Of a stretch of 63,012 nt of DNA, positions 8,542-17,343 are shown piece by piece; positions within the stretch are counted from its first letter, which is position 1; each line of letters starts with the position of its first letter. The position numbers and the translations under genes were made by a program. This stretch comes from Rhodobacterales bacterium HKCCE2091. Lineage in GTDB: Bacteria; Pseudomonadota; Alphaproteobacteria; Rhodobacterales; Rhodobacteraceae. Where the stretch lies: positions 1 through 63,012 of the forward strand of contig WVSL01000022.1 of the NCBI GenBank assembly GCA_015689685.1, written 5' to 3'. The notes beneath the pieces are model-generated. The model was not told where the DNA came from. It did not search any database and worked only from the letters and a program-made list of their open reading frames with translations.

Positions 8542-10041
8542 ATGGAAGAGATCGGACACTGGATCGACGGCAAGCGCGTGGCGGGCAAATCCGGCCGCTT
8601 CGCCGACGTGATGAACCCGGCGACGGGCGAGGTTCAGGCGAAGGTGGCGCTGGCCAGCCAGGCGGAGCTGGATGCCGCCGTCGCCTCCGCCGCCGCGGCG
8701 CAGGTCAAGTGGGGCGCGACCAACCCGCAGCGCCGCGCGCGCGTGCTGATGAAGTTCGTCGACCTCCTGAACCGCGACATGGACAAGCTGGCCGAGGCCC
8801 TGAGCCGCGAGCACGGCAAGACCCTGCCGGACGCGAAGGGCGACGTGCAGCGCGGGCTGGAAGTGGTGGAGTTCTGCATCGGCGCGCCGCAGATGCTGAA
8901 GGGCGAATACACCGACAGCGCCGGCCCGGGCATCGACATGTATTCGATGCGCCAGCCGATCGGCGTGGCCGCCGGGATCACCCCGTTCAACTTCCCCGCG
9001 ATGATCCCGATGTGGAAGCTGGCCCCGGCCATCGCCTGCGGCAACGCCTTCATCCTGAAGCCGTCCGAGCGCGATCCCTCGGTGCCGCTGATGCTGGCCG
9101 AGCTGCTGCAGGAGGCCGGGCTGCCGGACGGCGTGCTGCAGGTGGTGAACGGCGACAAGGAAGCGGTCGACGCGATCCTCGACAACGACACGATCGGGGC
9201 CGTGGGCTTCGTCGGCTCGACCCCGATCGCGGCCTACATCTACGAGCGCGGCTGCGCCAACGGCAAGCGGGTGCAGTGCTTCGGCGGCGCCAAGAACCAC
9301 ATGATCGTCATGCCCGACGCCGACATGGACCAGGCCGCCGACGCGCTGGTGGGCGCGGGCTACGGCGCGGCCGGCGAACGCTGCATGGCGATCTCGGTCG
9401 CGGTGCCGGTGGGCGACGAGACCGCGGACCGGCTGATCGAGAAGCTGGTGCCGAAGATCGAGAAGCTGAAGGTCGGGCCCTACACCGCGGGGAATGACGT
9501 CGATTACGGCCCGGTGGTCACCGCCGCGGCCAAGGCCAATATCGAGCGGCTGGTGCAGTCGGGCATCGACCAGGGTGCGGAACTGGTGGTCGACGGCCGC
9601 GGCTTCAGCCTGCAAGGCTACGAGAACGGGTTCTTCCTGGGCCCGCACCTGTTCGACCGGGCGACGAAGGACATGGACATCTACCGGACCGAGATCTTCG
9701 GCCCGGTCCTGACCACCGTGCGCGCCCAGACCTACGAGGAGGCGCTCGGCCTCGCGATGGACCACGAATACGGCAACGGCACCGCGATCTTCACCCGCGA
9801 CGGCGACACCGCGCGGGACTTCGCCAGCCGGGTCAACGTCGGGATGGTCGGGATCAACGTGCCGATCCCGGTGCCGCTGGCCTACCACACCTTCGGCGGC
9901 TGGAAGAAGTCGGCCTTCGGCGACCTGAACCAGCACGGGCCCGACGCGTTCCGGTTCTACACCCGGACCAAGACCGTCACCGCGCGCTGGCCCTCGGGCA
10001 TCAAGGAAGGCGGCGAGTTCTCGATCCCCGTGATGGAGTGA
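8542..10041 (+). CDS. mmsA: Methylmalonate-semialdehyde dehydrogenase (CoA-acylating)
   Basis: A 499-aa aldehyde dehydrogenase-fold enzyme that converts methylmalonate semialdehyde to propionyl-CoA in valine (and thymine) breakdown. Subgroup features include GVAAGITPFNFPAMIPMWK, ILKPSERDPS, GFVGSTPIA and the catalytic cysteine in GAAGERCMAIS. The general-base Glu of ordinary ALDHs is replaced by FGGAKNHM, typical of the CoA-acylating MmsA group. AGGAGG lies 6 nt before the ATG. It is divergent from a LysR gene and ends in a strong terminator. Other valine genes, including mmsB, lie 3-6 kb downstream. Confidence 0.95.
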   Translation: MEEIGHWIDGKRVAGKSGRFADVMNPATGEVQAKVALASQAELDAAVASAAAAQVKWGATNPQRRARVLMKFVDLLNRDMDKLAEALSREHGKTLPDAKGDVQRGLEVVEFCIGAPQMLKGEYTDSAGPGIDMYSMRQPIGVAAGITPFNFPAMIPMWKLAPAIACGNAFILKPSERDPSVPLMLAELLQEAGLPDGVLQVVNGDKEAVDAILDNDTIGAVGFVGSTPIAAYIYERGCANGKRVQCFGGAKNHMIVMPDADMDQAADALVGAGYGAAGERCMAISVAVPVGDETADRLIEKLVPKIEKLKVGPYTAGNDVDYGPVVTAAAKANIERLVQSGIDQGAELVVDGRGFSLQGYENGFFLGPHLFDRATKDMDIYRTEIFGPVLTTVRAQTYEEALGLAMDHEYGNGTAIFTRDGDTARDFASRVNVGMVGINVPIPVPLAYHTFGGWKKSAFGDLNQHGPDAFRFYTRTKTVTARWPSGIKEGGEFSIPVME

Positions 10042-10066
10042 CCCCGCCCCGGCAAGCCGGCGCAAC

Positions 10067-10096
10067 GAAAAAGGCCCCGCTTCGGCGGGGCCTTTC
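10067..10096. terminator. Bidirectional terminator after mmsA
   Basis: GGCCCCGC-TTCG-GCGGGGCC is flanked by an A-run (GAAAAA) on one side and TTTCT on the other. It can serve mmsA (plus strand) and the convergent VPLPA-CTERM gene (minus strand). Confidence 0.85.
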
Positions 10097-10119
10097 TGCA
10101 TAAGGGTGGCTGGACCGGG

Positions 10120-10962
10120 TCAGGCCTTGCGGCGGCCGATCGCGAGCGTGCCGAGGCCGAGCGCGAGCAGGAAGCCCGCGGCCGGAAGCGGAACCGGCGA
10201 CGGCACCGGGGTCGGATCGACCGGGTCGACCGGGTCGGGATAGGAGAAGCCGAGCCGGGTGAGATGCCAGGACGAATCCGGGTTCACGGCGGCGAGGCCG
10301 AACAGCGTCAGCGGGTCCGACGGGAAGCCGGTGAAGATGCCGGAGCTTGCCGTCAGCGCGTCGGTCAGGAAGTCGCCGGCGGTGCCGAGCACGCCGTTGC
10401 CGTCCGCGTCGAACATGATCCGGAAGGCGTCGAGCGGGCCGAAGGCGCCGAATTCGGCGAAGTCGATCGTCACCGGCTCGGACACCTCGATGCGGAGGAA
10501 GTCGTACCATCCGTTGCCGTAGCTGCCGCCCGAGGACCCGTCGACCATGTACGGGTCGTCGTCGGTGAACAGGATCGAGTTGTTCATGATCCCGAGGCCG
10601 CCCACCTGCTGCGTGAGCCGGGCGTTCGGATCGGTCGGGCTGCCGTCGAGGAAGCGCCCGTCGAGGCTGTCGCGCCCGATCGAGAAGGTGCCGACGGTGC
10701 CGGGTGCCCCCTGGGTGTAGGCGTTCGGCGTGACCGTGAGCGTGATCCCGTCCACGGTGCCCTGCCAGGTGTCGCCGAGCGTGATCGAGGTGCCCGCGGT
10801 GTAGGGCCCGCCGGTGACGGTCGGCGTCACCACGTTGACCCCGGTGAACCCGTCGTCGCCGTCGCCGCCGAGGTAGTACTCGACCGTCGCGGCGGAAGCG
10901 GCGCCCGCGAGGATGGTGCCTGCGGCAAGGGCCGCGGCGGCTGCCATGAGTGTCTTGCCCAT
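10120..10962 (-). CDS. VPLPA-CTERM sorting-domain exported protein
   Basis: A 280-aa surface or exported protein. It has an N-terminal signal peptide (ALAAGTILAGAASAA), a Gly/Asp/Thr-rich extracellular-type body, and a C-terminal tail with a Pro-rich linker, the motif VPLPAAG, a hydrophobic helix and a basic end (GRRKA). That tripartite tail is the VPLPA form of PEP-CTERM, normally processed by an exosortase. No exosortase is in this window. A sequence such as DDDPYMVDGSSGGSYGNGW suggests a beta-rich adhesive or matrix protein, but the function is unknown. The ATG at 10962 begins the signal peptide. Confidence 0.88.
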   Translation of the reverse strand: MGKTLMAAAAALAAGTILAGAASAATVEYYLGGDGDDGFTGVNVVTPTVTGGPYTAGTSITLGDTWQGTVDGITLTVTPNAYTQGAPGTVGTFSIGRDSLDGRFLDGSPTDPNARLTQQVGGLGIMNNSILFTDDDPYMVDGSSGGSYGNGWYDFLRIEVSEPVTIDFAEFGAFGPLDAFRIMFDADGNGVLGTAGDFLTDALTASSGIFTGFPSDPLTLFGLAAVNPDSSWHLTRLGFSYPDPVDPVDPTPVPSPVPLPAAGFLLALGLGTLAIGRRKA

Positions 10963-11803
10963 CTCTTGTCCTTCCCGTTCAGCCGGTCCGGCCCCGCCGG
11001 TCGGCATCCGGAGTCTGCGCTGGCCGGTCCGTCCCGTGACACCGAACAGTGTCACCCTGACCGCGACCGTCACGCCCCCTGCCCCTCAAGCTCGGGCGTG
11101 CCGACTGGCACCGTCATCCTGCCGATCCTGGATCGTGAAGCGCGTTCAAGGGCTTGCGCCCCTTTCCCTGCTCTCTGCCCGGACGGCGGAACGCGGTACC
11201 TGCCACCGCTTCCCCCTTTACACACCGCGTCCGAAAGTCCTTTCGACCGCGATACTCATCATGTCCCCATCCGTGTGCGGCCCCGGCCGCGCAGACAGGA
11301 AGATAGCAAGATCCCGCCGGAAGACAACGCCAATTGTGGCGGAAACCGGTTGTTCACGAATTGGCACTTGCCAGATGTGGCTTTGCGGTCATCCGATTCG
11401 CCCACACCCTGTGCATATCCCAAAAAAATTAGCGCGGATCGGCACTTAGCCAATCCGCGCCACCAAATGTACCACTTATTAGCGTGTCCCCAGCAGACCG
11501 CGCTATCAACCAATAAGACGAGGATGAGCAAGTTACGGCGCATTTTCAACATAATTCGCCCGACTTGACCCGGAGGTAAGGAAATCCTGCACACGGTTCC
11601 GGGCATCAAGGGGTTAACAAGTCAGATTGGTTTCGGAATCGAAACAATTAAGTGAACTCGGCCAGAATCGTTTCGACTTGTTCTGTCCACAGCCCGGCCC
11701 ATCGGCGCCCGATCGCCGTTATCGGAGAATCGCCCTGCCCCCTTGCGTCCCGGCCCGACCGCTTGCTTTGCTGCGGCAGGCATCGCGGCGCGCGGGGGGA
11801 CGG
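10963..11803. other. 840-bp intergenic region, partly lower in GC
   Basis: No gene is supported. The half near the VPLPA-CTERM gene contains the palindrome listed at 11036-11055. The second half (about 11330-11650) is visibly richer in A/T than the surroundings and holds an 8-bp inverted repeat GCGCGGAT/ATCCGCGC (11432-11439 with 11453-11460) and a small TTTCG-GAAT-CGAAA palindrome near 11631. It probably contains the divergent promoters of the flanking genes. Confidence 0.6.
11036..11055. promoter_or_regulatory. Candidate operator GTGACAC-N6-GTGTCAC
   Basis: A perfect 7-bp inverted repeat with a 6-nt spacer (CGAACA), 74-93 bp upstream of the VPLPA-CTERM start codon. It has the form of a dimeric repressor site; the regulator is unknown. 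Confidence 0.4.
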
Positions 11804-12940
11804 GTGACAGGGACGACCGACGAGAAGCTGACGCTCGGGATCGAGGAGGAATACCTGCTCGTCGACCGGGACAGTTTGGACCTGGCCGAGGCGCCGCCGG
11901 ACCTGATGACCGCCTGCGCGGCGGAGCTCGACAGCCAGGTCAGCCCCGAGTTCCTGCAATGCCAGATCGAGATCGGCACCCGCGTCATGCCGGACATCGG
12001 CGCCGCGCGGGAGGAACTGCGCTGGCTCCGCCGCACGGTGTCGGAGCAGTCGGCGAAGTTCGGGCTGGTGCCGATCGCGGTGTCCTGCCACCCCTTCGCC
12101 GACTGGAAGACCCAGGCCCATACCGACAAGGACCGCTACAACGCGCTGGCCCGCGACCTCGGCGGGGTCGCCCGGCGGATGCTGATCTGCGGGTTCCATG
12201 TCCATGTCGGCCTGTCCGACGACGAGCTTCGCACCGACCTGATGGGCCAGATGGCCTACTTCCTGCCGCACCTGCTGGCGCTGTCGGCGTCGTCGCCCTA
12301 CTGGCAGGGGCAGGACACGGGGCTCGCCAGCTACCGGCTGACCGTGTTCGACAACCTGCCCCGCACCGGGCTGCCGCCGCTGCTGCCCGCGTGGCAGGAT
12401 TACAGCCGCACGGTGGAGTTCCTGACCGAGCTCGGCATCATCGAGGACGGGTCGAAGATCTGGTGGGACCTGCGCCCGTCCCACGCCTTCCCGACGCTGG
12501 AGACGCGGATCTGCGACGTGCAGCCCCGGCTGGAACACGCGCTGTCGCTGGCGGCGATGATCCAGTGCCTGATGCGCCTGTTCCTGCGCCTGCGCGCGGG
12601 CAACCAGCGCTGGCGCATCTACGACCGGGTGCTGATCCAGGAAAACCGCTGGCGCGCGCAGCGTTACGGCGTGGGCGAGGGCCTGATCGACTTCGGCCGC
12701 CGCGAGATCGTGCCCTTCGCGGAGCTCGTCGACGAGGTGGTGGAGATGCTGGCCGAGGACGCCGCCGCGCTCGGCTGCGGGGCGGAGCTTGCCGCCCTGC
12801 CCGACATCGTCGCGGGCGGCACCAGCGCCGACCGCCAGCGGGGCGTCTACGACGGCGCGCGGCTGGCCGGGCACGATCACGACGCGGCCATGCGCGACGT
12901 GGTGCGCCACCTGGTCGAGGAGTTCCACGCCGACCTCTAG
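11804..12940 (+). CDS. YbdK-type carboxylate-amine ligase (GCS2 family)
   Basis: A 378-aa member of the glutamate-cysteine ligase type 2 family, whose E. coli member YbdK (about 372 aa) has weak gamma-glutamyl-cysteine ligase activity. The characteristic N-terminus is [13 protein letters not shown], where the acidic residues contact metal/ATP; other motifs are [12 protein letters not shown] and [17 protein letters not shown]. The GTG start at 11804 was chosen because it puts GIEEEY at the usual position and is preceded by GGGGGA; longer readings lack family similarity. True substrates in this organism are unknown. Confidence 0.88.
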   Translation: MTGTTDEKLTLGIEEEYLLVDRDSLDLAEAPPDLMTACAAELDSQVSPEFLQCQIEIGTRVMPDIGAAREELRWLRRTVSEQSAKFGLVPIAVSCHPFADWKTQAHTDKDRYNALARDLGGVARRMLICGFHVHVGLSDDELRTDLMGQMAYFLPHLLALSASSPYWQGQDTGLASYRLTVFDNLPRTGLPPLLPAWQDYSRTVEFLTELGIIEDGSKIWWDLRPSHAFPTLETRICDVQPRLEHALSLAAMIQCLMRLFLRLRAGNQRWRIYDRVLIQENRWRAQRYGVGEGLIDFGRREIVPFAELVDEVVEMLAEDAAALGCGAELAALPDIVAGGTSADRQRGVYDGARLAGHDHDAAMRDVVRHLVEEFHADL

Positions 12941-12970
12941 GCTTGCCCAGGGGGCGTCGCGGCGGCTAAA

Positions 12971-12984
12971 TGAACGGGCGTTCA
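12971..12984. promoter_or_regulatory. Candidate operator TGAACG-GG-CGTTCA
   Basis: A perfect 6-bp inverted repeat with a 2-nt centre, 22-35 nt before the start codon of the isobutyryl-CoA dehydrogenase gene. Its form resembles TetR-family operators; no TetR gene is nearby, so the regulator is unknown. Confidence 0.45.
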
Positions 12985-13005
12985 ATTCATGCGAAGGGAG
13001 GCGTC

Positions 13006-14151
13006 ATGGATTTCGCACTGAGCGAGGAACAGTCGGCGATCTTCGGCATGGCGCGCGACTTCGGCGCGGAGCGGATCGCGCCCGACGCGGCGGCGTGGGA
13101 GAAGGCCGGCGAGATCCCGCGTGACCTGTGGCCCGAGGTTGGCGCGCTCGGCTTCGGCGGATTGTACGTCTCGGAGGAGCACGGCGGATCGGGGCTCAGC
13201 CGGCTCGACGCCGCGCTGGTGTTCGAGGCGCTGAGCATGGCCTGCCCCTCGGTCGCGGCGTTCCTGTCGATCCACAACATGTGCGCGGGCATGATCGACC
13301 GCTACGGGTCCGACGAGATGCGCGCCGGCGTCCTGCCCGGCGCCTGTTCGATGGAGACGGTGCTGGCCTATTGTCTGACCGAGCCCGGCTCCGGCTCCGA
13401 CGCGGCGGCGCTGAAGACGCGGGCGGAGCGTACCAACGAGGGTTGGCGGCTGACCGGCACCAAGGCCTTCATCTCCGGCGGCGGCTATGCCGATGCCTAC
13501 GTGGTGATGTGCCGGACCGGGGACGCGGGGCCGAAGGGCATCTCGACGGTCGTGCTGGAGGCGGGCGCCAAGGGGCTCAGCTTCGGCGGGCTCGAGGACA
13601 AGATGGGCTGGCGCGCGCAACCGACGCGGCAGGTGCAGATGGACGGCGCGCTGGCCCCAGCAGAGAACCTCCTGGGCGAAGAAGGCCGCGGGTTCTCCTA
13701 CGCGATGGCGGGGCTCGATGGCGGGCGGCTCAACATCTCCGCCTGCTCGCTCGGCGGCGCGCAGGCCGCGCTCGACGCGACGCTCGCCTACATGGGCGAA
13801 CGGCAGGCCTTCGGGCAGTCGCTCGACCGGTTCCAGGCGCTCCAGTTCAAGCTCGCCGACATGGAGATCGAGTTGCAGGCCGCGCGCACCTTCCTGCGCC
13901 AGGCGGCGTGGAAGCTCGACACGAAGGCCCCCGACGCCACCGCCTTCTGCGCGATGGCCAAGGCCTTCGTGACCGAGGCCGCGGGCCGCGTCGCCGACCA
14001 GTGCCTGCAACTCCACGGCGGCTACGGCTACCTCGCCGATTACGGGATCGAGAAGATCGTCCGCGACCTGCGGGTGCACCGCATCCTCGAAGGCACGAAC
14101 GAGATCATGCGGGTGATCGTCTCGCGGCACATGCTGGCGGGGCGGGGGTGA
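13006..14151 (+). CDS. Acyl-CoA dehydrogenase, probable isobutyryl-CoA dehydrogenase
   Basis: A 381-aa FAD-dependent acyl-CoA dehydrogenase. It has the N-terminal helical domain, CLTEPGSGSDAAALKTRA (FAD/substrate loop), a GGYGYLADYGIEKIVRDLRV segment, and the catalytic glutamate in RILEGTNEIMR. Its position with 3-hydroxyisobutyryl-CoA hydrolase and mmsB points to oxidation of isobutyryl-CoA to methacrylyl-CoA in valine degradation, although sequence alone does not settle chain specificity. The ATG at 13006 has AAGGGAGG just upstream; an earlier in-frame ATG at 12970 lies inside the candidate operator. It is the first gene of a four-gene operon. Confidence 0.9.
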   Translation: MDFALSEEQSAIFGMARDFGAERIAPDAAAWEKAGEIPRDLWPEVGALGFGGLYVSEEHGGSGLSRLDAALVFEALSMACPSVAAFLSIHNMCAGMIDRYGSDEMRAGVLPGACSMETVLAYCLTEPGSGSDAAALKTRAERTNEGWRLTGTKAFISGGGYADAYVVMCRTGDAGPKGISTVVLEAGAKGLSFGGLEDKMGWRAQPTRQVQMDGALAPAENLLGEEGRGFSYAMAGLDGGRLNISACSLGGAQAALDATLAYMGERQAFGQSLDRFQALQFKLADMEIELQAARTFLRQAAWKLDTKAPDATAFCAMAKAFVTEAAGRVADQCLQLHGGYGYLADYGIEKIVRDLRVHRILEGTNEIMRVIVSRHMLAGRG

Positions 14152-14152
14152 G

Positions 14153-15193
14153 ATGGACGTGAGCGACGACATCCACATCCGCATCGAGGGCCGCGCCGGG
14201 CGGATCACGCTCGACCGGCCGAAGGCGCTCAACGCGCTCACCTACGACATGTGCCTGGAGATCGACGCGGCGCTGGCCGGGTGGGCCGGGGACGACCGCG
14301 TGGCGCTGGTGGTGATCGACGCGGCGGGCGAGAAGGCGTTCTGCGCCGGCGGCGACATCGCCGAGATGTACGCGACCGGCACCGCGGGCGACTACGCCTA
14401 CGGCCGCCGCTTCTGGGCCGACGAGTACCGGATGAACGCGCGCCTGTTCCGCTTCCCCAAGCCGGTCGTGGCGTTCCTTCAGGGCTTCGTCATGGGCGGC
14501 GGGGTCGGCGTCGGCTGCCACGGGTCGCACCGGATCGTGGGCGAAAGCTCCCGCGTGGCGATGCCCGAATGCGGCATCGGGCTGGTGCCGGACGTGGGCG
14601 GCACGCTGATCCTCGCCCGCGCGCCGGGGCGGCTCGGCGAGTATCTCGGCGTCACCGGCGCGCGGGTGGGTCCGGGCGACGCGATCCACGCGGGCTTCGC
14701 CGACTACTTCGTGCCGGAACCGGGCTGGGAGGCGCTGAAGGCGGAACTGGTCGAGACCGGCGACTGGGCGGCCGTGGACCGCGCCGCGGAGCCCGCGCCC
14801 GACAGCCCGCTCGCCGCCGTCGGGCCCGAGATCGACCGGCTGTTCCGGGGCGAGACCCTGCGCGACATCGTCAACGGCCTGTCCCATGACAGCGGCGAGG
14901 TCGCGGCGACCGCGCTGAAGGCCATCGGCCGGAACTCCCCGCTGGCGATGGCTGCGGCAGTGGAACTGGTGCGCCGCGCGCGGTCCGTCCCCGACGACAT
15001 CGAGCGCGCGCTGATGCAGGAATACCGCTTCACCGCGCGGTCGATGGAGCGGGGCGATTTCCTCGAGGGCATCCGGGCGGCAATCATCGACCGGGACGGC
15101 GCGCCGTCCTGGCGGCATGGCTCGGTGGCCGGGCTGCCGCAGGCGGAGGTGACGGCGATGCTGATGCCGCTCGACGAGGAGTGGCGCCCGTGA
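14153..15193 (+). CDS. 3-hydroxyisobutyryl-CoA hydrolase (enoyl-CoA hydratase fold)
   Basis: A 346-aa crotonase-fold protein, longer than plain enoyl-CoA hydratases (about 260 aa) and matching the hydrolase (HIBCH) subgroup. Motifs are FCAGGDIAEMY (oxyanion hole), GFVMGGGVGVGCHGSHRI and MPECGIGLVPDVGG, with the catalytic acidic residue in the MPE segment. It releases 3-hydroxyisobutyrate from its CoA ester in valine degradation. It starts 1 nt after the dehydrogenase stop codon. A separate methacrylyl-CoA hydratase is not in the window. Confidence 0.9.
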   Translation: MDVSDDIHIRIEGRAGRITLDRPKALNALTYDMCLEIDAALAGWAGDDRVALVVIDAAGEKAFCAGGDIAEMYATGTAGDYAYGRRFWADEYRMNARLFRFPKPVVAFLQGFVMGGGVGVGCHGSHRIVGESSRVAMPECGIGLVPDVGGTLILARAPGRLGEYLGVTGARVGPGDAIHAGFADYFVPEPGWEALKAELVETGDWAAVDRAAEPAPDSPLAAVGPEIDRLFRGETLRDIVNGLSHDSGEVAATALKAIGRNSPLAMAAAVELVRRARSVPDDIERALMQEYRFTARSMERGDFLEGIRAAIIDRDGAPSWRHGSVAGLPQAEVTAMLMPLDEEWRP

Positions 15194-15777
15194 TCCTCAC
15201 CGGCATGATGGACAGCCCCTTCGTGCGCCGCGCGGCGCTCGCGCTCCGGCTCCACGGCGTCGCCTTCGAACACCGCGCGCTGTCGGTCCTGCGCGACGCG
15301 GCGGCGGTGTCCGCGTTCAACCCGCTCGGCCGCGCGCCGGTGCTGAGCTTCGCGGACGGCACCCACCTCGCCGACAGCCGCGCCATCGTGGAATGGGTGG
15401 AGGCGGCGCACCCGATGCCGGGGCCGGAGGGCGAGGCGTTCCGCGAGTTGCTGGCGCTGGAGGCCGTGGCGATCGGCGTCGCCGAGAAGGCCGTGGCCCG
15501 CAGCGCCGAGACCCGCCGCGCCGCGCCCGAGGCCGCCGAACTCGCCCGCATCGATGGCCAGCTCGCCCGCGCGCTCGACTGGCTCGACGCGCGTGCCTCC
15601 GGCGGCTGGCTCATCGGCGGGGCGCTGACCCGCGCCGATCTCGCGCTCGCCTGCGCCACCACCTACATCGCGGAGAAGCATCCGGGCCTCGGCCCCGATG
15701 CCCGCCCCGGCCTCGCCGCGCACCGCGCCTTCTGCGAGGCCCGCGCGCCGTTCAAGGACTTGCCATTCGTCGCCTGA
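15190..15777 (+). CDS. Glutathione S-transferase family protein
   Basis: A 195-aa GST-like protein. The N-terminal thioredoxin-fold domain (about residues 1-75: ILTGMMDSPFVRRAALAL...GRAPVLSFADG...LADSRAIVEWV) contains the cis-Pro and the SRAI glutathione-binding segment, followed by an all-helical domain. I chose the GTG at 15190 because it overlaps the hydrolase stop codon (GTGA), implying coupled translation; a GTG at 15181 is also possible. Its role in the valine operon is unclear; scavenging reactive methacrylyl-CoA is an attractive but unproven idea. Confidence 0.85.
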   Translation: MILTGMMDSPFVRRAALALRLHGVAFEHRALSVLRDAAAVSAFNPLGRAPVLSFADGTHLADSRAIVEWVEAAHPMPGPEGEAFRELLALEAVAIGVAEKAVARSAETRRAAPEAAELARIDGQLARALDWLDARASGGWLIGGALTRADLALACATTYIAEKHPGLGPDARPGLAAHRAFCEARAPFKDLPFVA

Positions 15778-15791
15778 GGGAGGGGAGACAC

Positions 15792-16664
15792 ATGGAGATC
15801 GGATTCATCGGACTGGGCAACATGGGCGCGCCGATGGCGGCGAACCTCGTCGCCGCCGGCCACGCGGTCACGGGCTTCGACCTCGCCGCCCCCTGCCCCG
15901 AGCGCGTGACGCCAGCCGGATCCGCGGCGGACGCCGCGTCGGGCCGGGACGTCGTCATCACCATGCTGCCGAACGGCGCGATCCTGCGGAAGGTGGCGGA
16001 GGAGATCCTGCCCGCGATGGCCGCCGGGTCGGTGCTGGTCGACTGCTCCACCGTGGAGGTCGCCGCCGCCCGCGACGTGGCCGGGCAGGCGGAAGCCAAA
16101 GGGCTCGGCTTCCTCGACGCGCCCGTGTCCGGCGGGGTCGGCGGGGCCGCGGCGGGCACGCTCACGTTCATGGTCGGCGGGACGGAGGACGCCTTCGCCA
16201 CCGCCAAGCCGCTGTTCGAGATCATGGGCCAGAAGGCGGTTCATTGCGGCGGCGCGGGCAACGGGCAGGCCGCGAAGATCTGCAACAACATGATCCTCGG
16301 CGTGACCATGATCGCCACCTGCGAGGCCTTTGCGCTGGCCGACAAGCTCGGCCTCGACCGGCAGGCGATGTTCGACGTGGTGTCGACCTCCTCGGGCTAC
16401 AGCTGGACCATGAACGCCTACTGCCCCGCCCCCGGCATCGGCCCGCAGTCGCCCGCCGACAACGGCTACAGGCCCGGTTTCGCCGCGGACCTGATGCTGA
16501 AGGACCTGCGCCTGAGCCAGGCCGCCGCCGAGGACGCCGATGCCGACACGCCGATGGGTCTCGCCGCCATGCGGCTCTACGAGACCTTCGTCGAAGCCGA
16601 GGACGGATCGGGCCGCGACTTCAGCGCCATGCTGCCGCGGTTCGAGAAACGCGGGCGGGGCTGA
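15792..16664 (+). CDS. mmsB: 3-hydroxyisobutyrate dehydrogenase
   Basis: A 290-aa NAD-dependent beta-hydroxyacid dehydrogenase. The N-terminal Rossmann motif is GFIGLGNMGAPMAANL, the substrate motif is DAPVSGGVGGAAAGTLTFMVGG, and the catalytic lysine lies in GNGQAAKICNNM. It oxidises 3-hydroxyisobutyrate to methylmalonate semialdehyde, which MmsA (encoded at 8542) then converts to propionyl-CoA. It is the last gene of the valine operon, 14 nt after the GST gene, with AGGGGAG upstream of the ATG. Confidence 0.95.
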   Translation: MEIGFIGLGNMGAPMAANLVAAGHAVTGFDLAAPCPERVTPAGSAADAASGRDVVITMLPNGAILRKVAEEILPAMAAGSVLVDCSTVEVAAARDVAGQAEAKGLGFLDAPVSGGVGGAAAGTLTFMVGGTEDAFATAKPLFEIMGQKAVHCGGAGNGQAAKICNNMILGVTMIATCEAFALADKLGLDRQAMFDVVSTSSGYSWTMNAYCPAPGIGPQSPADNGYRPGFAADLMLKDLRLSQAAAEDADADTPMGLAAMRLYETFVEAEDGSGRDFSAMLPRFEKRGRG

Positions 16665-16808
16665 GGCGGAGCCCACCGGCGGGGATACCTGACGGACAGG
16701 GACGCCGCGGACCGCAGGGCTTCTTCATCCCCGAAATATTCCCCGGGGCAGCGGCGGAGCCGCGGCGGGGTGGAACCCCGCGCGCCGGGCGAGGGCTTCC
16801 CGGGAACC

Positions 16809-16833
16809 GGGGGGCGCGAGACCGGCGCCCCCC
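16809..16833. terminator. Hairpin between convergent mmsB and SRPBCC genes
   Basis: GGGGGGCGC (16809-16817) pairs with GCGCCCCCC (16825-16833) across a 7-nt loop. It lies in the convergent gap and has no real T-run, so it may act as a weak bidirectional terminator or stabilising end. Confidence 0.55.
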
Positions 16834-16846
16834 TCAAACGGGCGGG

Positions 16847-17338
16847 TCAGACGGTTTCCTCGGCCAGGAGACGGTCGAGATAGCCGTAGCTCATCTCCAT
16901 TCCGTCGGTCATGCCGGTCGCCATCGCGGCCTGCATCGTCGCCTCGTCCTCGTAGGCGATCTCCACCCGCAGCCGCGTGCCCGCGCCGAGCGGGTCGAGC
17001 GTCATCACGTTGCGGCAGGTTCCCATCTCGCCGCCGACGGTGCCGGGGACGTAGGTCTGCCGTTCGACCATGCGGCGCGGCGGGGTCACTTCCTCCAGCG
17101 CGCCGTCGAAACCGAATTCCACCCCGGTTTCCAGGTTGCGCCATCGCCAGCGGTAGGACCCGCCCTCGCGCATGTCCATCTCGCAGACATGCATTTCCCA
17201 GCCCGGCGGACCGAGCAGCCAGCGTTGCAGGAGCGCGGGCTCGGTATGGGCGCGCCAGACGGCGGCGGGCGGGGCGTCGAAGTCGCGGGTGACGATCACC
17301 GTGGCGCCGTTCGTTTCGACCTTGGCGGGGGTGGGCAT
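16847..17338 (-). CDS. SRPBCC/AHSA1-type protein
   Basis: A 163-aa START/Bet v1-like (AHSA1, activator of Hsp90 ATPase-like) protein. It opens with VIVTRDFDAPPAAVWRAHTEPALLQRW and ends with a long helix (MTDGMEMSYGYLDRLLAEE), the usual layout of a ligand-binding cavity closed by a C-terminal helix. The ATG at 17338 lies 5 nt after the stop codon of an ArsR gene. Such ArsR-SRPBCC pairs are common and often respond to small hydrophobic compounds; the ligand is unknown. Confidence 0.88.
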   Translation of the reverse strand: MPTPAKVETNGATVIVTRDFDAPPAAVWRAHTEPALLQRWLLGPPGWEMHVCEMDMREGGSYRWRWRNLETGVEFGFDGALEEVTPPRRMVERQTYVPGTVGGEMGTCRNVMTLDPLGAGTRLRVEIAYEDEATMQAAMATGMTDGMEMSYGYLDRLLAEETV

Positions 17339-17343
17339 GGGGC

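Noticed and set aside
8440-10101. Upstream extension of the LysR frame antisense to mmsA
   Set aside because: The extension has no LysR similarity and lies wholly opposite mmsA; the HTH starts properly at the ATG at 8439.
11259-11609. Minus-strand 116-codon frame in the low-GC gap
   Set aside because: Contains a hydrophobic stretch (LLILVLLVDSAVCW) but no Shine-Dalgarno, no recognisable family and an unusual composition; likely a chance frame in A/T-richer DNA.
15181-15189. GTG at 15181 as the GST start
   Set aside because: Possible, but the GTG at 15190 overlaps the upstream stop codon in the usual coupled form and gives the typical GST N-terminus.
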